A stretch of 34,619 bases of DNA from TMP-24 sp964600685 (GTDB lineage Bacteria > Pseudomonadota > Alphaproteobacteria > Rhodobacterales > Rhodobacteraceae). The notes under the pieces are model-generated. The model was not told the origin of the DNA, searched no databases, and saw only the letters and a list, made by a program, of their open reading frames with translations. Location: NCBI GenBank assembly GCA_964600685.1, contig CAZRKU010000024.1:1-34619 (forward strand). The letters are read 5' to 3'. Positions 8,209 through 15,130 of the stretch are shown in pieces. The first letter of the stretch is position 1; every line of letters starts with the position of its first letter. Position numbers and translations under genes: made by a program.

Positions 8209-8946
8209 ATGCACGACACGGCCCCGGACACCCGCACCGCGACCCTGCACGCCCGCATCCGGGTGGACGTCGAGGCGCGCATCCTGTCGGGCGACTGGAA
8301 ACCCGGTGCGCGGGTCCCGACGGAAACCGAACTGATGGCCGAATATGGCTGTTCGCGGATGACGGTGAACAAGGCGATGGCCTCGCTCGCCGCGAGCGGC
8401 CTGATCACCCGCAACCGCCGCGCGGGAACGGTCGTCGCGCGGCCAAGAATACACTCGGCAGTGTTGAACATTCCCGATGTCCGTGCCGAAATCGAGGCGC
8501 GTGGCGAAAGCTATGGCTATCGCACGCTTCTCGACGAGTTGCGCCCGCCCTGCTGTGTGCAACTCGGCGCGGAAGCTCACCATCTTGGGAGAAGCCGTTT
8601 CATCCGCTCGGTGCATCTGGCGGATGACAATCCGATCCTGGTCGAGGATCGGCACATCTTCCTTGACGCCGTGCCCGACGCCGCCACCGCGGACTTCAGG
8701 CACGAACCGCCGGGTCCGTGGCTGCTGGGTTGTGTCCCCTGGACCGAGGCCGAGCATCGCATCGCCGCCATTCCGGCCGACGCGCTGACGGCCCGGGCGC
8801 TGGGCATGACCCTGGGCGCAGCTTGCCTGCTGGTCGAGCGACGCACATGGCGCGGAGACGAAACCCTCACCATCGCTCGACAGGTCTTTCGCGGTGAGGC
8901 GTTCGACCTGACGGCCCGCTTCGGTCCGACGCCCATGGGTGGCTAA
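8209..8946 (+). CDS. GntR-family regulator, HutC subfamily
   Basis: A 245-residue protein with an N-terminal winged helix-turn-helix (about residues 14-80: ILSGDWKPGARVPTE, then SRMTVNKAMASLAASGLI) and a C-terminal UTRA/chorismate-lyase-like ligand domain (about 95-240). The stretch VPWTEAEHRIAAIPAD and RRTWRGDETLT closely resemble HutC, the repressor of histidine utilisation that responds to urocanate. No hut genes are visible here; instead it ends an importer operon, 1 bp after nikE. It probably autoregulates the operon through the pseudo-palindrome at 2662-2679. The ligand could be histidine-related, since NikA-type proteins take up nickel-histidine complexes, but this is inference. Confidence 0.85.
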   Translation: MHDTAPDTRTATLHARIRVDVEARILSGDWKPGARVPTETELMAEYGCSRMTVNKAMASLAASGLITRNRRAGTVVARPRIHSAVLNIPDVRAEIEARGESYGYRTLLDELRPPCCVQLGAEAHHLGRSRFIRSVHLADDNPILVEDRHIFLDAVPDAATADFRHEPPGPWLLGCVPWTEAEHRIAAIPADALTARALGMTLGAACLLVERRTWRGDETLTIARQVFRGEAFDLTARFGPTPMGG

Positions 8947-9084
8947 ACCGGGGCCGCGGAGAGGGCCGACCCGGTTCGGTCGCAGCGCGATCCCACCTTG
9001 ATCAGGGGCGAAAACCTGCATCTGCTGACGCCCTGACCCCTGCGCGCGGAACAACGCAGCCCGAGGCAAAAAAACTCGAGGCAT

Positions 9085-9098
9085 TTGATCTTTGTCAA
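9085..9098. promoter_or_regulatory. FNR-type binding site TTGAT-N4-GTCAA
   Basis: TTGAT (9085-9089), CTTT, GTCAA (9094-9098) matches the FNR/FnrL/Anr consensus TTGAT-N4-ATCAA at 9 of 10 defined positions. It lies 69 bp before the small secreted-protein gene at 9167. A 7-bp hairpin (GGGCCGC at 9103-9109, GCGGCCC at 9115-9121) sits between. This predicts oxygen- or nitric-oxide-responsive control. The rest of 8947-9166 holds only a weak stem-loop (about 8977-8992) after the regulator gene. Confidence 0.6.
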
Positions 9099-9166
9099 GG
9101 CGGGGCCGCTTCATGCGGCCCATGGTTTCAGCGACGGGCCGTCGAGCCCGCTGTCGAGTACAACTC

Positions 9167-9523
9167 ATGCCCAGGACCGGACTACAGCCTTTTGTCATGC
9201 TCATCGCGCTCATTGCCGCGGTCTGGTCTTTCGCGCCGATGACGGGCGTATCGCAGGGGACCGACATATATCCGTCGGTCGGCGTGCAGCCGGTGCAAAT
9301 GGTCACGGTCCCGGAGCCGCTTTCCGACTGGCATGAAGCCCAGGGCCTGTCCCACGCCATGACACATGCAAGCTGCTATGCCTGCGTCGTGGGTCCGTCC
9401 GGCCCGAAGGGGCGGGACATACGCCAAGGCAGATCGCTCGTCTCTCCGGCGATATCCACATTTCTGCTGGGGCGTCAGGTTGCGCCGCAGATGAGACCGC
9501 CCGACCGGAACGTTCTCCTCTGA
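9167..9523 (+). CDS. Small secreted or membrane-anchored protein, unknown
   Basis: A 118-residue protein starting at ATG 9167 (in-frame ATGs at 9092, 9113 and 9122 lie in or near the regulatory site and give an Arg-rich leader). A hydrophobic segment at residues 8-24 (PFVMLIALIAAVWSFAPM) is a signal peptide or anchor. The rest has no recognised domain. A His/Met/Cys cluster in the middle (DWHEAQGLSHAMTHASCYAC) could bind metal or haem-like ligands, but it is not a classical CXXCH motif. The ribosome site is weak (GAGT). It follows an FNR-type site and precedes a beta-propeller gene, so anaerobic or low-oxygen expression is suggested. Confidence 0.45.
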   Translation: MPRTGLQPFVMLIALIAAVWSFAPMTGVSQGTDIYPSVGVQPVQMVTVPEPLSDWHEAQGLSHAMTHASCYACVVGPSGPKGRDIRQGRSLVSPAISTFLLGRQVAPQMRPPDRNVLL

Positions 9524-9589
9524 GTCGAACTGAGCAATCGTCCGGCCTTTCAACCGGCACCTCAAACCCTTTCAAGAAGAGAACATCAC

Positions 9590-10693
9590 ATGCAAACCTC
9601 GAAACGGGAAGCCCTGCGGGTTTCCAAACAGTCCGTCGCAGCCTTCCGGAACACCTGTCTTGCCGTGCTGCTGGCATCAGCGGCCCAGCTTGTCCCGGCC
9701 AGCGCCGGTCAGGCCGCCGGAACCGGTTACGTCTATTCCGCCAATGAAGAGGCGCAGTCGCTCAGCCAGATCGACCTTGCATCGGGGCAAGTGACGACGA
9801 TCCCTCTGCCGGTCACGCCACACAACGTCCAGGTGGCACCGGATGGCCAGTCCATCCTGGTTGTCGGCATGCCCGCCGGCGAAGGTCAGGACGGTGACAA
9901 TTCCGCCACGGCGACCGGCAGCGGGATGAACATGGACAACACCATGGCCGAGGGAGAGCTTGTCGTGCTGAACGCGGCAAATCCTGCCGAACCCCCCAGG
10001 GTCATCAAGGTGGGCTCCGAGCCGGCCCATGTCGTCTCCGATGCCACCGGTGCCTTCGCCTTCGTCACGATTTCGGCGAGCAATCGCATCGACATCGTGG
10101 ACCTGAAGCTCGGCGCGGTCGCAGGCTCGGTCCCGACCGGCGATTATCCTCATGGCCAGCGGCTTTCGCCAGATGGCAGAACGCTGCTGGTCGCCGATGT
10201 GAAGGGCAACGCGGTATCGTTCATCGATACCCGGGCAAGAACCGAAACCAAGCGGCTGGAGGTCGGCAAGGCACCCGTGCAGGTCGGCTTCCTGGCGGAT
10301 GGCAGCAAGGCCTATGTGTCCCTGCGCGATGAGGATGCCGTGGCGGTCCTGGATGTGAAGGCAATGGAGGTTCTGACCCGCATCCCGGTTGGTGACGGCC
10401 CGATCCAGGTCGTTGCGACGCCGGACGGAAGCAAGGTCTTCGTCGCGCTGCAAGGCAGCGCCGATGCGCCGAACGACAAGGTCGCGGTCATCGACACGGC
10501 AACCGACACCGTCATCGCCACCGTCGTCACCGGCCTGGGCGCGCATGGGGTCAGCGTCAACGCGGAGGGCACGCAGGTTTTCGTGACCAATGTGAACGAC
10601 GGCACCGTCTCGGCGATCGACACGGCAAGCCTTGAGGTGGTGGCGACCTACAAGGTTGGCCAGGGCCCGAACGGGATCAGTTTCCGCAAGTGA
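9590..10693 (+). CDS. Secreted YVTN/YncE-type beta-propeller protein
   Basis: A 367-residue protein with a signal peptide (hydrophobic core about residues 22-40, cleavage after SAGQAA). The mature protein is a run of about seven repeats of the YVTN/YncE type (blade endings such as GKAPVQVGFLADGSKAYVS, GPIQVVATPDGSKVFVA, and VFVTNVNDGTVSAIDT). A Met/Asn-rich insertion (SGMNMDNTM, near residue 105) is inserted in an early blade. Proteins of this class act as periplasmic scaffolds or bind cofactors, and NirF is a relative in haem d1 synthesis; no catalytic residue identifies a specific function here. The start is ATG 9590, with AAGAAG about 10 bases upstream. It probably shares the FNR-type promoter with the gene before it. 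Confidence 0.75.
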   Translation: MQTSKREALRVSKQSVAAFRNTCLAVLLASAAQLVPASAGQAAGTGYVYSANEEAQSLSQIDLASGQVTTIPLPVTPHNVQVAPDGQSILVVGMPAGEGQDGDNSATATGSGMNMDNTMAEGELVVLNAANPAEPPRVIKVGSEPAHVVSDATGAFAFVTISASNRIDIVDLKLGAVAGSVPTGDYPHGQRLSPDGRTLLVADVKGNAVSFIDTRARTETKRLEVGKAPVQVGFLADGSKAYVSLRDEDAVAVLDVKAMEVLTRIPVGDGPIQVVATPDGSKVFVALQGSADAPNDKVAVIDTATDTVIATVVTGLGAHGVSVNAEGTQVFVTNVNDGTVSAIDTASLEVVATYKVGQGPNGISFRK

Positions 10694-10700
10694 GGCCGCA

Positions 10701-10761
10701 GGCCCGTGCGGGCCGATGAAACAGGGGGCGCAGGCGCGGTTCCGGCCATGCCCGCGCCCCC
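10701..10761 (+). terminator. GC-rich hairpins after the beta-propeller gene
   Basis: GGCCC-GTGC-GGGCC (10701-10714) is followed by a larger hairpin with perfect 8-bp arms GGGGGCGC (10724-10731) and GCGCCCCC (10754-10761). There is no T-tract, so this would be an imperfect intrinsic or a Rho-assisted terminator separating this unit from the nickel module. Confidence 0.45.
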
Positions 10762-10814
10762 AGCCTTGAGTTGACGCCGGCCCGGAGTTTCCACGCGCCC
10801 GGCTTTGGTGTTGT

Positions 10815-10840
10815 CCTATCCCTCCCGGGGGGTTAGGGTG
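10815..10840. promoter_or_regulatory. Candidate CsoR/RcnR-type operator (G-tract dyad)
   Basis: Just before the repressor start, CCTATCCCTCCC (10815-10826) meets GGGGGGTTAGGG (10827-10838) in an approximate dyad around CCCGGG. A GC tract flanked by TAT/TTA steps is the hallmark of RcnR/CsoR operators (A/B-form DNA recognised by the repressor). Autoregulation of the repressor-exporter unit is inferred. Confidence 0.45.
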
Positions 10841-10845
10841 AGCGC

Positions 10846-11124
10846 ATGACCCAGGACCACCTGCACGCCACCCACCCGGCCATCGTGACCCGCCTGAAGC
10901 GCGCCGAAGGCCATCTGCGGCATGTGATCGGCATGATCGAAGCCGGCTTGCCCTGCGCCGACGTTGCGACCCAGCTTCTCGCCGTGGAACGGGCCGTCAG
11001 CGAGGCGAAGCGCACGCTGATCCATGACCATATCGACCATTGTCTCGATGACCTGTCCGCCCCCCTGCCGCGCGAGGAACGGGCGCGGATCGAAGAATTC
11101 AAACTGATCGCCAAATACCTTTGA
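10846..11124 (+). CDS. dmeR: CsoR/RcnR-family metal-sensing repressor (DmeR-like)
   Basis: A 92-residue all-helical DUF156 repressor. The metal-site fingerprint reads His5 (or His7), Cys37, His62 and Cys66. Copper-sensing CsoR is x-C-H-C and RcnR is H-C-H-H, while the cyanobacterial nickel sensor InrS is H-C-H-C, so this pattern is InrS-like. Together with the directly following DmeF-type exporter, it suggests a nickel/cobalt sensor like DmeR of Rhizobium, though copper cannot be excluded. It starts at ATG 10846, a few bases after a G-tract dyad that may be its own operator, and stops 4 bases before the exporter gene. Confidence 0.78.
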   Translation: MTQDHLHATHPAIVTRLKRAEGHLRHVIGMIEAGLPCADVATQLLAVERAVSEAKRTLIHDHIDHCLDDLSAPLPREERARIEEFKLIAKYL

Positions 11125-11128
11125 GGAC

Positions 11129-12496
11129 ATGATGCTGAAAGCGGCACGGGAATGGTTCGGCTACGGCAGCGCCGGATACGAGGGGGCCGGCCAAGGGCAC
11201 CAGCATGGTAGTGACGAGGGCGGGCACGGTCACACCCACGGCGTGATGGATCCGACCATCGCCACCACCACGCGCGGCATCTGGGCGATCAAATGGTCCT
11301 TCGCGGTGCTGTTCGTCGCCGCACTGGTTCAGGCGGCCATCATGGCCTTTTCCGGCAGCATCGCGCTTCTGGCCGACACGATCCACAATTTCGGCGATGC
11401 GGTGACGGCGATTCCGCTGTGGGTCGCCTTCATGCTGGCCCGCCGCAAGCCAAGCCGCACCTTCACCTATGGCCTCGGCCGGGCCGAGGATCTGGCGGGC
11501 CTTGCCATCGTCGGCCTGATCCTGTTTTCGGCCAGCGTGGCGGGTTACCAGTCGGTGCAGCGGCTGCTGAACCCCGAGCCGATCGGCTATCTCGGCTGGG
11601 TTGCCGCCGCCGGGATCATCGGCTTTGTCGCCAATGAAGGGGTGGCGGAGTTTCGCATCCGGGTCGGCCGCGAGATCAATTCGGCGGCGCTGATTGCCGA
11701 CGGCTATCACGCCCGCACCGACGGCTTCACCAGCCTTGCCGTGGTTCTGGGGGCGTTCGGCGTCTGGCTGGGCTTTCCGCTCGCCGATCCGATCATCGGG
11801 TTGCTGATCACCGTGGCGATCTTCGGCATCGTCTGGCAATCGGGCCGGGCCGTCATCACCCGCATGCTGGACGGGGTGGAGCCCGAGATCCTGGCCGGGA
11901 TCGACCATGCGGCCGTGCATGTCAGGGGGGTGCAGCGCGTCCATGCCGTGCAGGCGCGCTGGCTGGGGCACAAGCTGCATGCCGAAATGGCGGTGCAGCT
12001 GGACAAGACGCAGAGTCTGGCGCAGGCGCAGGCCATCGTCGCGACGCTGAAGGCCGAACTGACCGAACACCTGCCGGTGCTGGCGCAGGTCAGCATCCGC
12101 ATCGAGGACGCGGCAGGGGAGGCGTCTCTTGCCGCTGCCGCCGCCGTGCCCGCCACCAGCCCGCATGGCCACCACCACGCCCCCGACCCGTTCAAGGTGA
12201 ACTGCGCCCTGGCCGAGGGGGTGCTGAAAATCGTCGACACGCCGCAGGGCGAACGGATGCGCCTGACCTTGGCCCGTCACGCCGAAGGGCTGACGGCGCG
12301 GGTGGTCATCGACCGGCCCGCTGGTCCCGAAACCCTGGCCCTGCTGCCCGACCCCGCCGCCCCCTCCCACCTGCAAAGTGCCGAGGCCCCGGCGGAGCCG
12401 CATGAATTCAGCGCCCGACTGGCGTTGCAGGCGGCGGGACTGGCGCTCGACCTGCCGTTCCGGATGACCGAACCCGAAGGGCATCACCCGCACTGA
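11129..12496 (+). CDS. dmeF: Cation diffusion facilitator, DmeF-like (Ni/Co exporter)
   Basis: A 455-residue inner-membrane divalent-cation/proton antiporter. A His-rich N-terminus (GHQHGSDEGGHGHTHG, residues 23-38) precedes six transmembrane helices. The two transport motifs are D83-x2-H86-x3-D90 (helix 2) and D191-x2-H194-x3-D198 (helix 5). A cytoplasmic domain follows, with a second His cluster (HGHHH) near residue 350. It then continues for about 100 residues beyond the usual CDF end (to HHPH at the C-terminus), an unusual extension containing one Cys. Coupled to a CsoR/RcnR-type repressor, it matches the dmeRF arrangement exporting cobalt and nickel. ATG 11129 and ATG 11132 are both possible starts. 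Confidence 0.8.
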   Translation: MMLKAAREWFGYGSAGYEGAGQGHQHGSDEGGHGHTHGVMDPTIATTTRGIWAIKWSFAVLFVAALVQAAIMAFSGSIALLADTIHNFGDAVTAIPLWVAFMLARRKPSRTFTYGLGRAEDLAGLAIVGLILFSASVAGYQSVQRLLNPEPIGYLGWVAAAGIIGFVANEGVAEFRIRVGREINSAALIADGYHARTDGFTSLAVVLGAFGVWLGFPLADPIIGLLITVAIFGIVWQSGRAVITRMLDGVEPEILAGIDHAAVHVRGVQRVHAVQARWLGHKLHAEMAVQLDKTQSLAQAQAIVATLKAELTEHLPVLAQVSIRIEDAAGEASLAAAAAVPATSPHGHHHAPDPFKVNCALAEGVLKIVDTPQGERMRLTLARHAEGLTARVVIDRPAGPETLALLPDPAAPSHLQSAEAPAEPHEFSARLALQAAGLALDLPFRMTEPEGHHPH

Positions 12497-12524
12497 GCCG
12501 AACCTCCTTGCCCGAAAGCGCCCG

Positions 12525-13835
12525 ATGCTGAATATCCTTGCCAACCGAACTTTCCGACATCTCTTCGCCGCCCAGCTGATCGCGCTGATCGGCACCGGGC
12601 TGGCCACGGTCGCGCTCGGCCTGCTGGCCTGGCAACTGGCGGGCGAGAACGCGGGCCTGGTGCTGGGCACCGCACTGGCGATCAAGATGGTCGCCTATGT
12701 CACTCTGGCGCCGGTCGCCGCAGCCCTGGCGGAACGTCTGCCGCGCCGGGCCTTTCTGGTTGCCCTTGATCTGGTGCGCGCGGGCGTCGTGCTGTTCCTG
12801 CCCCTCGTGACCGAAGTCTGGCAGGTCTATGTGCTGATCTTCCTGTTGCAGGCGGCTTCGGCCGGCTTCACGCCGGCGTTCCAGGCGACCATTCCCGACG
12901 TGCTGCCCGAGGAGAAGGACTATACCAACGCGCTCTCGCTCATGCGGCTGACCGAGGATCTGGAGCAGCTCGTCAGCCCGATGCTGGCCGCCGCCCTGCT
13001 GACGGTCGTCAGCTTCCCGGTCCTGTTCGGCGGCACGGTCGCGGGTTTTGTCGCCTCGGCGCTGCTGGTGGCGACGGTCGCCCTGCCCGCCCGCGCGGTG
13101 GGCGCGCCGCAGGGGTTCTGGGCCGGCGTCACCAAGGGCGCACGCATCTATCTGGCGACGCCCCGCCTGCGCGGGCTGATGGTCATGGAAATGTCGGTCG
13201 CGGCGGCGGGGGCGATGGTCTATGTCAACACCGTGGTGCTGGTGCAGGCAAAGCTTGCCCTGGGCGAGCCGCAGGTGGCGCTCGCCTTTGCCGCGTTTGG
13301 TGCCGGGTCGATGCTGGCGGCGTTCCTGCTGCCGAAGATCCTCGAGCGTCTCCCCGACCGGCCGGTGATGCTGTCGGGTGCGGCGCTGATGGTGGCGGGG
13401 GTCGCGGTGACTTCGCTTGCGGGCGGGCTTGGCCTGCTGCTGGCGCTCTGGGCCGTCGTCGGGTTCGGGTTCTCGCTGACCCAGACGCCGATCGGCCGCA
13501 TTCTGAACCGCTCGGCCCGGCCCGAGGACCGGCCCGCCGTCTTTGCCGCCCAGTTCGCGCTCTCCCACGCCGCCTGGCTTGTCACCTACCCGCTGGCGGG
13601 CTGGGCCGGTTCGGCGTTCGGTCTGTCCGCCGCCGCTGTCATCCTCGCGGTGATCGGCGCGGTGGCCTTGGCTGCGGTCATGATGCTCTGGCCGTCCCAC
13701 GACCCGGACGACATCGCGCATGACCATGCCGACCTGCCGCCCGACCATCCCCACCTCAGGGAGCTTGCGGCACAGGGCCACCGCCACGCCTACCTGATCG
13801 ACGACCTTCACCGCCGCTGGCCATCGGCGACCTGA
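12525..13835 (+). CDS. MFS exporter with His-rich tail, NreB-like
   Basis: A 436-residue major-facilitator protein with about 12 hydrophobic segments. It resembles the enterobactin-exporter/NreB branch (FRHLFAAQLIALIGTGL start; RLTEDLEQLVSPMLAA mid-loop). The last ~45 residues form a charged His/Asp tail (IAHDHADLPPDHPHL, GHRHAYLIDDLHRRW). NreB and NrsD, known nickel-resistance MFS proteins, also end in His-rich tails, and the gene follows a DmeF-type exporter by 28 bp. Nickel (or cobalt) efflux is therefore likely, though not shown. The ribosome site is weak; the start ATG 12525 gives the standard N-terminus. Confidence 0.68.
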   Translation: MLNILANRTFRHLFAAQLIALIGTGLATVALGLLAWQLAGENAGLVLGTALAIKMVAYVTLAPVAAALAERLPRRAFLVALDLVRAGVVLFLPLVTEVWQVYVLIFLLQAASAGFTPAFQATIPDVLPEEKDYTNALSLMRLTEDLEQLVSPMLAAALLTVVSFPVLFGGTVAGFVASALLVATVALPARAVGAPQGFWAGVTKGARIYLATPRLRGLMVMEMSVAAAGAMVYVNTVVLVQAKLALGEPQVALAFAAFGAGSMLAAFLLPKILERLPDRPVMLSGAALMVAGVAVTSLAGGLGLLLALWAVVGFGFSLTQTPIGRILNRSARPEDRPAVFAAQFALSHAAWLVTYPLAGWAGSAFGLSAAAVILAVIGAVALAAVMMLWPSHDPDDIAHDHADLPPDHPHLRELAAQGHRHAYLIDDLHRRWPSAT

Positions 13836-13839
13836 CCGG

Positions 13840-14268
13840 ATGTGGACGTTATCCGCCCTGTTTCTCGCTGCGTTTGCCGCGGCGACATTGATCCCGGCCC
13901 AATCAGAGGCGGTGCTGGTCGGCATGCTTCTGGCGGAAGTGAATCCGGTCTGGCTGCTGCTTGCTGTCGCAACGACAGGCAATGTGCTGGGGTCTTTGGT
14001 AAACTGGGCGCTTGGCAGGTTTCTGCAGGGCTTTGCGCACCCCGGCTGGTTCCCCGCCTCACCGGAACAGATACAACGCGCCCAGGTGTGGTATGGCCGC
14101 CGCGGGTGGTGGACGCTGTTCGGGTCGTGGCTGCCGATCGTCGGCGATCCGCTGGTAGTGGCGGCAGGGCTGATGCGCGAACCGCTCTGGCGCGTTGCGC
14201 TGGTCGTCACGCTGGCCAAGGGGGGGCGCTACATTGTTCTGACCTGGATCACGTTGCGATTGATCTGA
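13840..14268 (+). CDS. yqaA: YqaA-family membrane protein (DedA-like)
   Basis: A 142-residue membrane protein of the YqaA group, related to DedA/SNARE-associated proteins. Characteristic elements are IPAQSEAVLVGML, the TGNVLGSLVNWALGRF segment and the late SWLPIVGDPLVVAAGL re-entrant stretch. The molecular function of the family is unsettled; DedA proteins are linked to lipid flipping and envelope integrity. It starts 4 bp after the MFS gene and should be cotranscribed. It converges with ynfA with a 3-bp gap, leaving no room for a conventional terminator. Its company suggests, without proving, a role in metal or envelope stress. Confidence 0.8.
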   Translation: MWTLSALFLAAFAAATLIPAQSEAVLVGMLLAEVNPVWLLLAVATTGNVLGSLVNWALGRFLQGFAHPGWFPASPEQIQRAQVWYGRRGWWTLFGSWLPIVGDPLVVAAGLMREPLWRVALVVTLAKGGRYIVLTWITLRLI

Positions 14269-14271
14269 CCC

Positions 14272-14607
14272 TCACCCTGCCCGCGGCGCCCAAAGAATGA
14301 TCGCCGCCCCCACAAGGATGATCGTCGCGCCGGCCAGATCCCAGTGATCCGGCCTGCGACTCTCGACCAACCATAACCAAAGCAGAGAGGCCGTGACATA
14401 GACGCCGCCATAGGCCGCATAGGCCCGACCGGCAAAGTCCGACGGGGCGAGCGTCAGCAGCCAGGCGAATACGGCAAGGCTCACAAGACCGGGAAGCAGC
14501 CAGAGGGCGCTTGCCCCCTGCCGCATCCAGGCCCAGACGGCGAAGCAGCCCGCGATCTCGGCAAGCGCCGCACCCGCATAGACCGCAAGGGTTCCCGCCG
14601 GGGTCAC
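14272..14607 (-). CDS. ynfA: YnfA/UPF0060 small membrane protein
   Basis: A 111-residue, four-helix protein of the YnfA (UPF0060) family, structurally related to small multidrug-resistance transporters. Visible signatures are AALAEIAGCFAVWAW in helix 1 and the GRAYAAYGGVYV motif before helix 3. It uses a GTG start at 14607, overlapping the stop of the MerR-type regulator by GTGA, so it is the second gene of that operon. YnfA proteins are implicated in small-cation or drug efflux; why it is tied to a metal regulator is unclear. Confidence 0.88.
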   Translation of the reverse strand: MTPAGTLAVYAGAALAEIAGCFAVWAWMRQGASALWLLPGLVSLAVFAWLLTLAPSDFAGRAYAAYGGVYVTASLLWLWLVESRRPDHWDLAGATIILVGAAIILWAPRAG

Positions 14608-15044
14608 GCAGCGGCCTCGGCTTCCGGGTGGCGATGGTCAGACACACAGAGCGAATGGTCGCCCAGCACCTCGATCACCCGGCAGTCGGCGATGCTACCG
14701 CCCGCGCATTGCACGACCATGCGCTCCAATTCCGCCTTCAGCGCCGTCAGCCGCGCAAGGCGGCTTTCGACTTCGGCAAGTTGTGCTTTGGCAATGGCAT
14801 CGGCCGCAGCGCAGGGCTGGTCGGGCCGGTCCGAAAGGCTGAGCAGGTCGCGGATCGCCTCCAGCGTGAAGCCCAGGTCGCGCGCATGGCGGATGAAGGC
14901 CAGCCGGTCGAGCGCCTTGCGGCTGTAAAGCCGCTGGTTGCCGGCACTGCGTTCGGCTTCGGGCAAAAGACCGATCTGTTCATAGTAGCGGATCGTCGGC
15001 ACCTTCACCCTGGCCGAAGCGCCAAGCTTCCCTATGGTCAACAT
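14604..15044 (-). CDS. MerR-family metal regulator (ZntR/CadR/PbrR type)
   Basis: A 146-residue activator. The start chosen is ATG 15044, with AAGGGGA upstream, because the longer frame adds a non-homologous 20-residue leader running through the promoter. The N-terminal helix-turn-helix and wing (TIGKLGASARVKVPTIRYYE) precede a long dimerisation helix. Cysteines 78, 113, 121 and 133 match the spacing logic of Zn/Cd/Pb sensors of this family (one Cys before the dimer helix, a C-x7-C loop after it). It is divergent from the P1B ATPase gene, and its target is the 19-bp-spacer promoter at 15055-15085. Zn, Cd or Pb selectivity cannot be decided by eye. Confidence 0.85.
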   Translation of the reverse strand: MLTIGKLGASARVKVPTIRYYEQIGLLPEAERSAGNQRLYSRKALDRLAFIRHARDLGFTLEAIRDLLSLSDRPDQPCAAADAIAKAQLAEVESRLARLTALKAELERMVVQCAGGSIADCRVIEVLGDHSLCVSDHRHPEAEAAA

Positions 15045-15054
15045 CAGATTCCCC

Positions 15055-15085
15055 TTGAAGCTATAGTTGCTAGAGACATTAGTTA
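15055..15085 (+). promoter_or_regulatory. MerR-type promoter/operator for the P1B ATPase operon
   Basis: A TTGAAG -35 (15055-15060) and TAGTTA -10 (15080-15085) are separated by 19 bp. Between them is the dyad CTATAG-TTG-CTAGAG (15061-15075). An overlong spacer containing the operator is diagnostic of MerR-family activated promoters, and the CTATAG arms resemble those of ZntR/CadR/PbrR targets. It lies between the divergent regulator and ATPase genes. Confidence 0.75.
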
Positions 15086-15130
15086 CCTGATTCGATAAAG
15101 ACAACTGCCCGACCGGGCTGGGAGAAGAAA

